16,598 bases of DNA from Bacteroidales bacterium UBA3389 (GCA_002358835.1 DEPP01000050.1:8258-24855); one strand, 5' to 3'. Counted from the first letter of the stretch, positions 6,258 to 14,263 are shown. Notes: generated from the letters alone by a model not told the origin. Program-made: numbers and translations.

Positions 6258-6794
6258 CTATGAAAGTTTTATGCAAGCAAATACAGAATAGTTTATAATG
6301 TCTGAGTAATTCGCATCGACGCCTTCGCTGACAATTGTCTTGCCATTGTTATCCTCGATTTGCTTTAGGCGTAATATTTTCATCAAAATAAGATCGGTTA
6401 TCGAACTTACCCTCATTTGTCTCCACGCTTCCGAATAATCGTGATTTTTTCTTTCCATCAGCGACTTTGTTTGTGAGACATATTTGTCGTAAAGTTCGAG
6501 TGCACGTTCTTTTTTCAATTCCTTATCCAATGATTCGCCACTCAATTCGATTTGAATCAATGCTATGATGCCGTAATTTATCATTCCGATGAACTCATCA
6601 AAAACTCCCTCATCCACCAATCTTACTCCGCTTTCTTGGATACTGCGAATGCGGTTTGCTTTTATAAATATCTGATCGGTAAGTGAAGAAAGTCTTAAAA
6701 TTCTCCAAGAAGCACCGTAATCACTCAGCTTTTCTTCAAACAATTTACGGCTTATCTTTATAATATTGTCGTATTGCGAACTCGTGTTTTGCAT
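6258..6794 (-). CDS. DUF1599 domain protein
   Basis: 178 residues from ATG 6794 (MQNTSSQYD). The frame is open upstream to ATG 6842, but that codon lies at the predicted transcript start, so 6794 is chosen. The protein holds two copies of one motif: DYGASWRILRLSSLTDQIFIKANRIRSIQE, and later DYSEAWRQMRVSSITDLILMKILRLKQIED. Each copy is followed by a segment ending in [MI]INY. This internal duplication, with DY-x(2)-[SA]W and R-x-SS-[LI]TD, is what I recognise as DUF1599, a cytoplasmic family of unknown function. I recall it as conserved beside the DoxX-like gene in Bacteroidota. It heads the operon with the DoxX-like and permease genes and is divergent from folP. Confidence 0.85.
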   Translation of the reverse strand: MQNTSSQYDNIIKISRKLFEEKLSDYGASWRILRLSSLTDQIFIKANRIRSIQESGVRLVDEGVFDEFIGMINYGIIALIQIELSGESLDKELKKERALELYDKYVSQTKSLMERKNHDYSEAWRQMRVSSITDLILMKILRLKQIEDNNGKTIVSEGVDANYSDIINYSVFACIKLS

Positions 6795-6802
6795 AAAATT
6801 AT

Positions 6803-6810
6803 TATTTTTG
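6803..6810 (+). promoter_or_regulatory. Probable -7 element for folP-cdaA
   Basis: TATTTTTG matches TAnnTTTG and lies 20 bp before ATG 6831. I see no well-spaced TTTG for the -33 box; the nearest copies give spacers of 11 or about 26 bp, so the call is tentative. Confidence 0.45.
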
Positions 6811-6830
6811 CTTCGTAAAAAATCATTGTA

Positions 6831-7703
6831 ATGATAGAACACGGCAAATTTACAAACAATTCGTCAAACAAAACAGTTATTTGCGGTAAAAAAATAATGA
6901 ATCTCTCTACCCCTGTCGTAATGGGAATTGTCAATCTGACGGATGACTCTTTTTATGATGGTGGAAAATACAATTGTTTGGAGTCTGCAAAGCGGAGAAT
7001 CGAAGAAATAGTTTGCCAAAAAGCAGATATAATAGACCTTGGAGCTTGTTCGACAAGACCGGGTGCGGAATTGGTTCCTGTCGAAGAAGAAATCCGGAGA
7101 TTGATTCCTGCAATTAGGTTTATCAAAAGCGAGTTTCCGAACGTTCCTATCTCGATTGATACGGTTTGGAGCGAGGTTTGTATTGCTGCAATAAACGAAG
7201 GTGCAGATATAATCAACGATATATCGGGTGGAAGTTTTGATGAAAAGATGTTCGATACTGTTGCATCGCTTCAAGTTCCGTATATACTGACTCATACGCC
7301 TGCAAAGCCCGATTGTATGCAAAAAAGTACAAATTACAACAATCTTTTTATGGATATTTGTAAGTATTTTTCAGAACGGCTGGAACGTTTGAGAATACTC
7401 GGAGCAAAAGATATTGTATTGGACCTTGGTTTCGGTTTTGGCAAAACGATAGAACAGAATTACGAACTGCTGAGCCGACAAAAAGAATTCGAAATATTCA
7501 ACCTTCCGATTTTGACAGGAATTTCAAGAAAAAGCATGATATACAAACCACTTGACAAGACACCCGAAGAAGTCTTGAATGAAACCAGTTTTCTTCACGC
7601 ATTTGCTCTTCAAAATGGGGCAAATATTCTTAGGGTTCACGATGTGGCAATAGCAAAAAATTGTATCAAATTATTTAATCTTTATAACACGAACTCAAAA
7701 TGA
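6831..7703 (+). CDS. folP: Dihydropteroate synthase
   Basis: 290 residues. It joins 6-hydroxymethyl-dihydropterin diphosphate to p-aminobenzoate in folate synthesis, in the cytoplasm. The TIM-barrel motifs appear in order: GIVNLTDDSFYDGG (33-46, the pterin/PABA loop 1), DLGACSTRPGAE (69-80), SIDT (108-111), INDISGG (128-134), DLGFGFGKT (198-206), GISRKSMI (230-237) and RVHDV (268-272). Loop 1 usually reads NVTPDS; here it is NLTDDS, so the proline is replaced by Asp while the following conserved Asp-Ser stays. Length is normal for the family. ATG 6831 is chosen because it includes the N-terminal strands before loop 1; ATG 6897 would cut them short. The stop overlaps the next start (ATGA at 7700-7703), implying translational coupling to the c-di-AMP synthase gene, an arrangement I know from other Bacteroidota. 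Confidence 0.95.
   Translation: MIEHGKFTNNSSNKTVICGKKIMNLSTPVVMGIVNLTDDSFYDGGKYNCLESAKRRIEEIVCQKADIIDLGACSTRPGAELVPVEEEIRRLIPAIRFIKSEFPNVPISIDTVWSEVCIAAINEGADIINDISGGSFDEKMFDTVASLQVPYILTHTPAKPDCMQKSTNYNNLFMDICKYFSERLERLRILGAKDIVLDLGFGFGKTIEQNYELLSRQKEFEIFNLPILTGISRKSMIYKPLDKTPEEVLNETSFLHAFALQNGANILRVHDVAIAKNCIKLFNLYNTNSK
6845..6852 (-). promoter_or_regulatory. Probable -7 element for the DUF1599 operon
   Basis: On the minus strand TAAATTTG (6852-6845) fits TAnnTTTG, with TTTG copies only 12 or 16 bp upstream, closer than the usual 19-21. It lies within the first codons of folP, so the two divergent transcription units would overlap by a few bases. Confidence 0.35.
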
Positions 7704-8503
7704 TAATTTCAGCAGTATTGAGTGGGTTACCCGCATTCAGAATCATAGATGTGATAGACATTTGCTTTGTAGCATTTTTGTTTTACTATCTTTACAAACT
7801 GTTAAAAGGAACAAATGCAGTAAGTATCTTCATAGGATTTTTGTTGATTTTCTTTTCGTGGAAGGTTGTTACTTTTTTGGAGATGAAACTCCTCAGTGAG
7901 ATAATCGGACAGTTCATTTCGGTCGGAGTTATTGCACTTGTGGTTATTTTTCAAACAGAAATCCGACAATTCCTTTTGCGATTGGGCTCTCACTCGCTAA
8001 AAAAAGGATATTTGAATAGACTTTTTGCCAAAACCAAATCTGAAAAAATCAAATTGGATATAACACCTATCGTTCAAGCTTGCGGACATATGTCGCAAAC
8101 TCTTACAGGTGCATTGATTGTTATTTGCAAGAGTAATCCGCTTACAAATATCATTCAAACGGGTGAGGTTTTTAATTCTCAAATCAGCAGTCAGCTTTTA
8201 GAGACTATTTTCTTCAAAAATACGCCTCTTCACGATGGTGCATTAATCATAGCAGAGGGAGAAATAAAAGCAGCACGCTGTATCTTGCCTGTAAGCAACA
8301 ATCAAAGCATTCCCGTTTCTATGGGGTTGAGACATCGTTCTGCAATAGGTATAACAGAACAAACCGATGCTATTTCCATAATCGTAAGTGAGCAAACAGG
8401 AAAAATTTCGGTGGCAAAGCAAGGAAACGTAACTCAAGGCTTGACTCTTACTGAATTGCAACAATATCTGAACAACGAATTTAATGAAGAAACCACTGCA
8501 TAA
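7700..8503 (+). CDS. dacA: Diadenylate cyclase (CdaA type), c-di-AMP synthase
   Basis: 267 residues. It condenses two ATP into cyclic di-AMP, a second messenger for potassium, osmotic and cell-wall homeostasis. Three N-terminal membrane segments lie at about 15-33, 38-58 and 68-87, followed by a short linker (EIRQFLLRLG) and a cytoplasmic DAC domain at about 118-250. The catalytic motifs are intact: DGA at 179-181 (in PLHDGALIIAEG) and RHR at 211-213 (in GLRHRSAIGITE). Length and architecture are those of the CdaA class. It overlaps folP by 4 bp and is followed after 32 bp by a perfect terminator hairpin, so folP-dacA is a closed two-gene unit. No CdaR-like regulator or c-di-AMP phosphodiesterase gene is present in the window. 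Confidence 0.95.
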   Translation: MIISAVLSGLPAFRIIDVIDICFVAFLFYYLYKLLKGTNAVSIFIGFLLIFFSWKVVTFLEMKLLSEIIGQFISVGVIALVVIFQTEIRQFLLRLGSHSLKKGYLNRLFAKTKSEKIKLDITPIVQACGHMSQTLTGALIVICKSNPLTNIIQTGEVFNSQISSQLLETIFFKNTPLHDGALIIAEGEIKAARCILPVSNNQSIPVSMGLRHRSAIGITEQTDAISIIVSEQTGKISVAKQGNVTQGLTLTELQQYLNNEFNEETTA

Positions 8504-8535
8504 ATAGAAACGTAAAAACGAATCTTGAAAACAAA

Positions 8536-8580
8536 AAAATAACTCTTTGTTTCGTTGACATAAAACAAAGAGTTATTTTG
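8536..8580. terminator. Bidirectional hairpin terminator between dacA and the convergent HsdR-N-like gene
   Basis: A perfect 17-bp inverted repeat (8536-8552 with 8563-8579) with a 10-nt loop. The plus strand ends in TTTT. The minus strand has a stronger U-run, from the A-run at 8533-8539. It is 32 bp past the dacA stop and 23 bp past the stop of the convergent gene. Confidence 0.85.
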
Positions 8581-8602
8581 CTAAAATCAAGAATCGTTTT
8601 CT

Positions 8603-8998
8603 TTATCTTTCTGCTTTGTTATCATAATGTGGGATTTGCTCGCAAAAACTATAGGTTCTGTTTTCGTAATTCAAAATATAGGTGCTTTTCCCATTGGTTA
8701 TCATCAGATAGGGTGCTTGAATTATGTGATTGTAAGCGGCAATTTGGTCTATGGTTTTTTGAGACAGTTCCACATCGGGACGTTTGCATTCGATAATCAT
8801 AAAAGGCTTTAATGCCCTATCGTAAATCAGTACATCGAAACGCCTTGTCATCGAATTTACAATCAGACTTCCCTCAACAGCAAACGCAGTTTTAGGATAA
8901 TCATACTGCTCTATAAGCGTATGAATACAATATTGTCGAACTTTCTCCTCGGGAGTAAGTTCGACATATTGCTTTCGAATTATATCAAATACTTTCAT
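8603..8998 (-). CDS. Stand-alone HsdR N-terminal-like PD-(D/E)XK protein
   Basis: 131 residues, cytoplasmic. It resembles the N-terminal nuclease domain of type I restriction R subunits (HSDR_N_2) without helicase or specificity parts. Visible catalytic pattern: Asp55 in RRFDVLIYD, then E70-C71-K72 in FMIIECKRP, with an acidic TPEEKVRQ helix at 15-22. This is a complete D-x(14)-ExK site. The second half (LSQKTIDQIAAYNHII, then PYLMITNGKSTYIL) is also characteristic of the family. Such short proteins are widespread in Bacteroidota and are not by themselves evidence of a restriction system; I recall them near housekeeping genes. No methylase or specificity gene is present. The ATG begins directly after the TAG stop of the upstream outer-membrane protein gene (TAGATG), suggesting cotranscription and perhaps reinitiation. 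Confidence 0.85.
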   Translation of the reverse strand: MKVFDIIRKQYVELTPEEKVRQYCIHTLIEQYDYPKTAFAVEGSLIVNSMTRRFDVLIYDRALKPFMIIECKRPDVELSQKTIDQIAAYNHIIQAPYLMITNGKSTYILNYENRTYSFCEQIPHYDNKAER

Positions 8999-11554
8999 CT
9001 ATTCTTCGCCTTCTGCTCCTGCATTTTCGCTTCCGCTACCGTCATCAAGGCGTTTTGCTCTCTTTTGCGGAGGTTTTGGCATGCTGTCGCCGAATCTGTA
9101 GCTGAAATTAAGCATAATTGAATTTCTGTAAGGCCTTCCAAAGTTGAATGAAGTGTAATCGTCTGCTACAGTTTTGCCTTTTCGTCTTGCTGTACGCATA
9201 AGGTCAGAGATTCTTAGCGATATTGTAGCTCGTTTGTTCAAAGACTTTTTTACTGCTATGTCTGAGTAGAAGAAATAAGCCTGATTTCCTTGTATTGTTG
9301 TTCTTGGTGCAAAATATTGTGCTGAAAACTGAATTACCCACGACTGAGGCAGGTTCATAGTCGAGTTAAGCTTTGCATCCCAATTGAAAGAGTTTATTTC
9401 ATTGTCATTTATCAAGGTTGCATCGGTATAGCTTCCAAAGAAGTTTGCGTTAAGATTAACTTTCCACCATTTGGTTATCTGTTGGTCGATGATTAACTCG
9501 ATTCCATAGTTATAACTATTGGCAATATTCAAACTTGTCATTGCCACCTTGCCTTTATCCACCTCATCGCCGGCAACATCCAATACCCAATCAAAGCCAT
9601 ATCTTCTTGCATTTTCTTCAGTCCAAAGGAAATTAAACCAAGATATGCGATTGCTTGTTTGACGATAGTAAACCGATGTAAACAATGTTGTTTTCGGGAA
9701 AATATTTGAATAACCGAGTTCTATTGCATTGGTGTATTCCGGATCTATGTCAGGGTTTCCGAATCTGATATGCTCAGGATTTGACAAGTCAACGTTAGGC
9801 ATCATCGTCCACATGTTAGGACGGTTGATACGACGTGAGTAAGAGAATTGAGCAGATTGTGTTTGTGTTATTTGGTATGATAAATGTAAAGTTGGGAATG
9901 GTGAAATATAATCCTTTTCGAATGGAATATCATCGTCATACATCATTCGCTTAACCGCATTGCTCTTAACGATTTCTCCTCTCAAACCTAACTGTCCGCT
10001 CCATTTGCCATAAGTATAACCGAATGTTGCATAAAGAGCATGAATAAACTCTTGAGATTCGAATTCGTAGCTTATGCTGTCATCTTTCGAAGTTTCTCCG
10101 TTCCAGAAGTAGTCATAAGCCGAATTTCTCTTGCTGTAGTGGAGGTTGTACCCCGTTTCCATACGCAGATTTTCGGTAAAAGGATGAGAATAATTCACAT
10201 TGACAACGGCTCTGTTGTTTCTGCTTGCAGTAACGTCCTTTTTGTCGAATTCAAAATTGTTGTCGAAAATATCATTAAAGTAATCGATTTTCTGAGTACT
10301 TTCTCTGTTGAAACGTCCCAAGTTCCAATTTGCATCAATCATCAATTCCTGATCGGGTTTGTTGAATTTCTTTTGGTAATTCAAAGAAAAAGTATGAAAT
10401 TGTCCTTTATCGTTACCCTTAGTTATCTGATCAAGACTTCTCATGCTCATAGAATCGATGATATTCATGTTATGAACCACGTTATTGTCCGAAGGGCTTT
10501 TGTGTCCTCTACCATTATACCCCAAAGTCAAAGTTTGCTTCGGACTGATGTACCAATCGAATCCCAATTTAACACCTTCGCTCCAACCTTTCTCAGAACC
10601 ATCTCTCTTACTTCTCATCCAAGCCTCCAAACTCTTAGGAGTATCTCCGTACAATATCTTCATATTATCCTGACGTCTGCCTCTCTCGTTATATCTTCCG
10701 TCAATAGAAGCAGAAAATCCGAATTTCTTTGTCGAATAGCTTACAGAAGCCGAACCGTTTGTTCTTGGCATGAATTTTTCCAAAGAACTGCCGGCAGAAA
10801 CGTTTACATTACCATTCAGACCTGCATTTCCCTTTTCTTTTAATTTGATATTGATAATACCACTCATACCCTCAGGATCGTATTTCGCAGAAGGATTGGT
10901 TATAACCTCGATATTTTCAATAGAAGATGCAGGAATCTGAGCCAAAACGCTTGCAAGGTCGTTACCAAGCAACTCAGAAGGTTTCCCATCTATCAATATC
11001 TTAACGTTAGAGTTGCCTCTAAGGCTCACTTCTCCTTCTTCATCAACAGAAACTGAAGGAACATTTTCCAAAACATCGGAGGCAGAACCGCCAACCGAAA
11101 CAATGTTCTTATCGACGTTGATAACCCTCTTGTCAAGCTTGTATTCCATCATTTGACGTTCGGCAACAATTTCAACGCCTTCCAATATTTCGCTTGCAGT
11201 TCTTAATTCTATTGTACCCAAATCAAGATTCGTAGATTTGATTTCAACGTTTTTGAATACGTCTCTGTATCCTATAAAACTGAATTTTACGATATACTTT
11301 CCATAACGAAGATTCTTGATTGAGAAATTACCGTTTTGGTCCGTTATCACACCGTTTACCATGCTGCTATCTTTGGTTTGAAGAACTGCAACATTAACAT
11401 ATTGCAATTTTTCTTCACTCTGTGCATCAATAACAATACCTTTTACACTGCCTTTTGCAGATTGGGCATTCACTTCCTTTACATTTCCAAAAGCAATCAA
11501 TAAAACGCTCACAAAAAACAGCGTTACGACCCTTTTACAACTCATCATATTCAA
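8999..11554 (-). CDS. TonB-receptor-like outer-membrane beta-barrel protein (OMP_b-brl_3 type)
   Basis: 851 residues. A signal peptide covers residues 1-30 (cut near VNA-QS). A carboxypeptidase-regulatory-like beta-sandwich spans about 36-117 (GSVKGIVIDAQS, TDQNGNFSIKNL, GYRDVFKNVEI). A plug domain spans about 125-240 (DVLENVPSVSVDEEGEVSLRG, then ILIDGKPSELLG and NPSAKYDPEGMSGIINIKLKE). The rest up to about 826 is a large barrel with alternating aromatic strands; SYRINRPNMWTMMPNVDLSNPE and the final SFRYGD-like strand NFSYRFGD fit the outer membrane beta-barrel protein family related to TonB-dependent transporters. After the last strand there is a 25-residue charged tail, so the C-terminus is not the terminal aromatic strand. 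No SusD-like partner is adjacent, and the substrate is unknown. Start ATG 11554; 11548 and 11545 are also possible and leave the signal peptide intact. Confidence 0.9.
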   Translation of the reverse strand: MNMMSCKRVVTLFFVSVLLIAFGNVKEVNAQSAKGSVKGIVIDAQSEEKLQYVNVAVLQTKDSSMVNGVITDQNGNFSIKNLRYGKYIVKFSFIGYRDVFKNVEIKSTNLDLGTIELRTASEILEGVEIVAERQMMEYKLDKRVINVDKNIVSVGGSASDVLENVPSVSVDEEGEVSLRGNSNVKILIDGKPSELLGNDLASVLAQIPASSIENIEVITNPSAKYDPEGMSGIINIKLKEKGNAGLNGNVNVSAGSSLEKFMPRTNGSASVSYSTKKFGFSASIDGRYNERGRRQDNMKILYGDTPKSLEAWMRSKRDGSEKGWSEGVKLGFDWYISPKQTLTLGYNGRGHKSPSDNNVVHNMNIIDSMSMRSLDQITKGNDKGQFHTFSLNYQKKFNKPDQELMIDANWNLGRFNRESTQKIDYFNDIFDNNFEFDKKDVTASRNNRAVVNVNYSHPFTENLRMETGYNLHYSKRNSAYDYFWNGETSKDDSISYEFESQEFIHALYATFGYTYGKWSGQLGLRGEIVKSNAVKRMMYDDDIPFEKDYISPFPTLHLSYQITQTQSAQFSYSRRINRPNMWTMMPNVDLSNPEHIRFGNPDIDPEYTNAIELGYSNIFPKTTLFTSVYYRQTSNRISWFNFLWTEENARRYGFDWVLDVAGDEVDKGKVAMTSLNIANSYNYGIELIIDQQITKWWKVNLNANFFGSYTDATLINDNEINSFNWDAKLNSTMNLPQSWVIQFSAQYFAPRTTIQGNQAYFFYSDIAVKKSLNKRATISLRISDLMRTARRKGKTVADDYTSFNFGRPYRNSIMLNFSYRFGDSMPKPPQKRAKRLDDGSGSENAGAEGEE

Positions 11555-11603
11555 TACCTATTTTTATTTTAACACTACCTTTTGACAACAAAAAACACAG
11601 AAG

Positions 11604-11635
11604 TTTAATCAAGATTAAAAAAAATCGTATATTTG
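11604..11635 (+). promoter_or_regulatory. Bacteroidota-type promoter for the secreted protein gene
   Basis: TATATTTG (11628-11635) is a full -7 match. The best -33 candidate is TTTA (11604-11607) with a 20-bp spacer. The predicted transcript would contain a six-codon ORF that ends on the start codon of the gene. Confidence 0.65.
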
Positions 11636-11662
11636 CCAATTCAAAATGAAGAATTATAGACG

Positions 11663-13243
11663 ATGAAAAGGATTTTAGTAATTTTAATTGCGGTATTGAC
11701 ATTCTCAAACGCCTTTGCACAAATGGATATTCAATGGGGTGAACGATTTTACGACATATTGGACGATTGCAAAGCAGCAGAGATAGTTGCAGAAGATAAT
11801 TCTGGCTTTTATTTATGGTATTGTCTTGATGAGTATATAGGACAAGGCGAAAACAGATTGCAGTATTACTTTGCTAGAACAGACAAAGCAGGCAACGTAG
11901 AAAAGGTTGTAAAGATAGATTTCCCTCATCAATCTTTCCAAATCGAACAAACATGGCGAGCAGGTGAGTGTGTAGGATTTGTTCTTAGTAGAATAATCGA
12001 AGACAAACCTGTTGCAAAAAAAGGCAGTTCAAAAAAGAACGTATCCACAGAAAAGAGCGGAACAGCACATCTTTACACACAATATTTCCATTTGAGAGAT
12101 ATGCGTCTTATGGACAAACCTCAAAAAATTAATGTCTTCAAATACTTTGCAGAAGAAGGCGAAAAACCATACCTGTTCAACTTCTCGGAAAATAAAACCA
12201 AGATGGCATTCTGTTTCTTCAACAAAGACGAAAGCGGTGCAAAGATTGCCAACGTCAGAGTTTACGATGAGCGAATGAACGTCTTGTGGGAAAAAGACCA
12301 TAAGCTGAATATCAACAACGATGCTTACGAAATGGAAGACATAAGCGTAAGCAACAACGGTACAGAGGTGCTTTTGGCTGTTCGTTCTTACTCTAAGGCA
12401 AAGAAAGTGAAGCATACAGACGATAAAGCCCACCTTGTATGGCTCACAAACTACGAAGAAAGAACCTATGAAGAGCAATTGGAAAAAGCATGGCCTACTT
12501 CAATAAAGACAGCCTTCAATATGGAAGGCGATTACTTCATGGCAGGATACTATGGCACAGCAAACGATAAGCCAACACAAGCAATGGGAACCTATAGCTT
12601 TATGTACGATGCACGAAGAGGCTATTTGAAACAATCATCTACCGCAGAGTTCAAAGAATATGAGAATGACGCAATGGTAAAAGAAGGATTGCCAAAACCA
12701 AGCGATATGACAGCACACATAAAAGCCCTTGTGCCAATGGTAGGTGGCAATTTGATAATGATAGGCGAACAAAAATTCATCTCACACATCATTCCGCCAA
12801 AGAGAAGAGGGGATAAGCCAACCGGAGAAGAAGCAGTATATTACCGAGACTTGATAATAACAAACATAGACAAGCACGGAATGATCAGTGGTAACGCTTA
12901 CATACCTAAACGTCAAAAAGACGTGGCAGGATTCGAAGCTTACAACTCCTTTGGCATGACAAGAGACCGCTATGGCATCTATATAATGTTCAATGATCAC
13001 ATAAAAAACTACGAAGACAACGCTTTCTTAGCTCAAAAGTGCTATAACGCAGACAAACTCCGCACACAAGTAAACTTCGTTCAAATCTTCTCAGACGGAA
13101 GCTACCGTTGGAGTAAGGCATACGATACAAAGAAAAACAAAATGCCTTTCTTCAGAACCCTATATCTGACAACACTGAAACAAATCAAGTTCTTAGGACG
13201 CTACCAAGACCATAACGTTATTGGAACCTTCGAGATACGATAG
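11663..13243 (+). CDS. Secreted protein of unknown function
   Basis: 526 residues. A Sec signal peptide covers residues 1-19 (MKRILVILIAVLTFSNAFA, cut before QMDIQW), so the protein is exported, with no lipobox and no further membrane segment. I do not recognise the family. The body is rich in short strand-like segments with aromatic and Asp/Asn turns (FYLWYCLDEY, KMAFCFFNKDESG, VLLAVRSYSKAKK, LIMIGEQKF), which hints at a beta-propeller or similar repeat fold; this is inference only. A lysine/serine-rich linker at 117-131 (VAKKGSSKKNVSTEK) interrupts it. It has its own promoter and is divergent from the outer-membrane barrel gene, so a cell-envelope role is plausible but unproven. Its last 26 bp overlap the convergent dihydrouridine synthase gene. 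ATG 11663 is the first in-frame start and gives a complete signal peptide. Confidence 0.85.
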   Translation: MKRILVILIAVLTFSNAFAQMDIQWGERFYDILDDCKAAEIVAEDNSGFYLWYCLDEYIGQGENRLQYYFARTDKAGNVEKVVKIDFPHQSFQIEQTWRAGECVGFVLSRIIEDKPVAKKGSSKKNVSTEKSGTAHLYTQYFHLRDMRLMDKPQKINVFKYFAEEGEKPYLFNFSENKTKMAFCFFNKDESGAKIANVRVYDERMNVLWEKDHKLNINNDAYEMEDISVSNNGTEVLLAVRSYSKAKKVKHTDDKAHLVWLTNYEERTYEEQLEKAWPTSIKTAFNMEGDYFMAGYYGTANDKPTQAMGTYSFMYDARRGYLKQSSTAEFKEYENDAMVKEGLPKPSDMTAHIKALVPMVGGNLIMIGEQKFISHIIPPKRRGDKPTGEEAVYYRDLIITNIDKHGMISGNAYIPKRQKDVAGFEAYNSFGMTRDRYGIYIMFNDHIKNYEDNAFLAQKCYNADKLRTQVNFVQIFSDGSYRWSKAYDTKKNKMPFFRTLYLTTLKQIKFLGRYQDHNVIGTFEIR

Positions 13244-14261
13244 CGTTAATCTCGTTTACGTCCTTGCAAGCGGCGATTTGCGAAAATAAATCAGGAAATA
13301 AATAACTCGAAAGCTCTTTCATTTTATCTGAAAGGGCTTTTTCTGTTTTCTCCTTCTTGTATTGCGGTAAGGCATTCAAGTCTTCCACCTCCAAAAAGTC
13401 CTTCAAATAAAATTCCTCCAACTTCAAGAAGAACAACTCCAAGACATTCTCGGCGAAATTCAAGCCTCTGATTTTTGCAAACAAAAGCGGATCTTTCAAA
13501 ACGCCACGTCCAACCATATAATCCTTGATTTGAGGAAAACGATTCTTGATTTCAAAAAAATCTTTCGGCGTATTAATATCCCCATTGTAAACAAGACGAT
13601 GACGCAAAGACGAAGCAAGCAACTCAAACGCCTCATAATCGCAACAACCCTCATACATTTGAACAGCCAAACGAGGGTGAACAATAACAGAATGCAGAGG
13701 CAAATCATTCAAAAGCCCAATCAAATCACCCAACTCTTGTTTCGAATCGTAGCCAATACGAATCTTCACACTCAAACCACCATTCAACTCTTTGGTCAAA
13801 GACTTCAATAAACCCTCAAGCGACTTCAAATCTTTCAACAAAGCACTGCCGCGATTGTGTTTAAGAGCCAACTTGGCAGGACAAGCCAAATTCAAATTCA
13901 CATGAGCATACCCCATATCAAAAAGCAAGTCCGCATACTTTGCAAGACCCTTTGCATCACTCCCAATCAACTGAGGAACAACACGCAACGAATCTTTGTT
14001 AGCCTCAATCGTCACATCGCGAAACTTTCTGCTCGAAGCGTTAAGCTCACCTGCCGTAAGAGAAATAAAAGGACTGACAGCATAATCCGCACACAAAGGA
14101 AAACAATAATGAAACGCCTTTCTGAAATACAAAGACGTCAAACCCTGCATAGGAGCCAAGATAAGATTATCCTCAAACGAAGTAAGAGCAGGCTCAAACA
14201 CAATAGTATTGTCCTTAACCGAAGAAAACGGATCTATGAAAATTGATCTTAATCCCTGCAT
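13218..14261 (-). CDS. tRNA-dihydrouridine synthase
   Basis: 347 residues. This FMN-dependent enzyme reduces uridine to dihydrouridine in tRNA D-loops. The FMN-barrel motifs appear in order: LAPMQG (35-40), NLNLACPAKLALKHNRGSALL (122-142, catalytic Cys127; the usual GCP reads ACP here), VKIRIG with Lys166, IVHPR with His195, NGD and GRGVLKDP near residues 225-257. The C-terminal 70 residues are helical. The first 30 residues before LAPMQG are an extension not usual in the family, but no ATG lies between, and ATG 14261 sits 2 bp after the stop of the DUF2461 gene, so this start is kept. It is the last gene of the rsmI-like/rarA/DUF2461 operon, and its 3' end overlaps the convergent secreted-protein gene by 26 bp. 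Which Dus subtype and which uridine it modifies cannot be read from the sequence. Confidence 0.93.
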   Translation of the reverse strand: MQGLRSIFIDPFSSVKDNTIVFEPALTSFEDNLILAPMQGLTSLYFRKAFHYCFPLCADYAVSPFISLTAGELNASSRKFRDVTIEANKDSLRVVPQLIGSDAKGLAKYADLLFDMGYAHVNLNLACPAKLALKHNRGSALLKDLKSLEGLLKSLTKELNGGLSVKIRIGYDSKQELGDLIGLLNDLPLHSVIVHPRLAVQMYEGCCDYEAFELLASSLRHRLVYNGDINTPKDFFEIKNRFPQIKDYMVGRGVLKDPLLFAKIRGLNFAENVLELFFLKLEEFYLKDFLEVEDLNALPQYKKEKTEKALSDKMKELSSYLFPDLFSQIAACKDVNEINAIVSRRFQ

Positions 14262-14263
14262 AC

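Noticed and set aside
8603..8998. Reading the HsdR-N-like gene as a remnant of a type I restriction-modification system
   Set aside because: The small protein is complete with intact catalytic residues, and there is no methylase, specificity or helicase fragment around it; stand-alone forms are common in this phylum.
10040..10843. 267-residue ORF on the plus strand
   Set aside because: It is fully antisense to the outer-membrane barrel gene, whose reading frame has clear domain motifs; its composition is that of a shadow frame.
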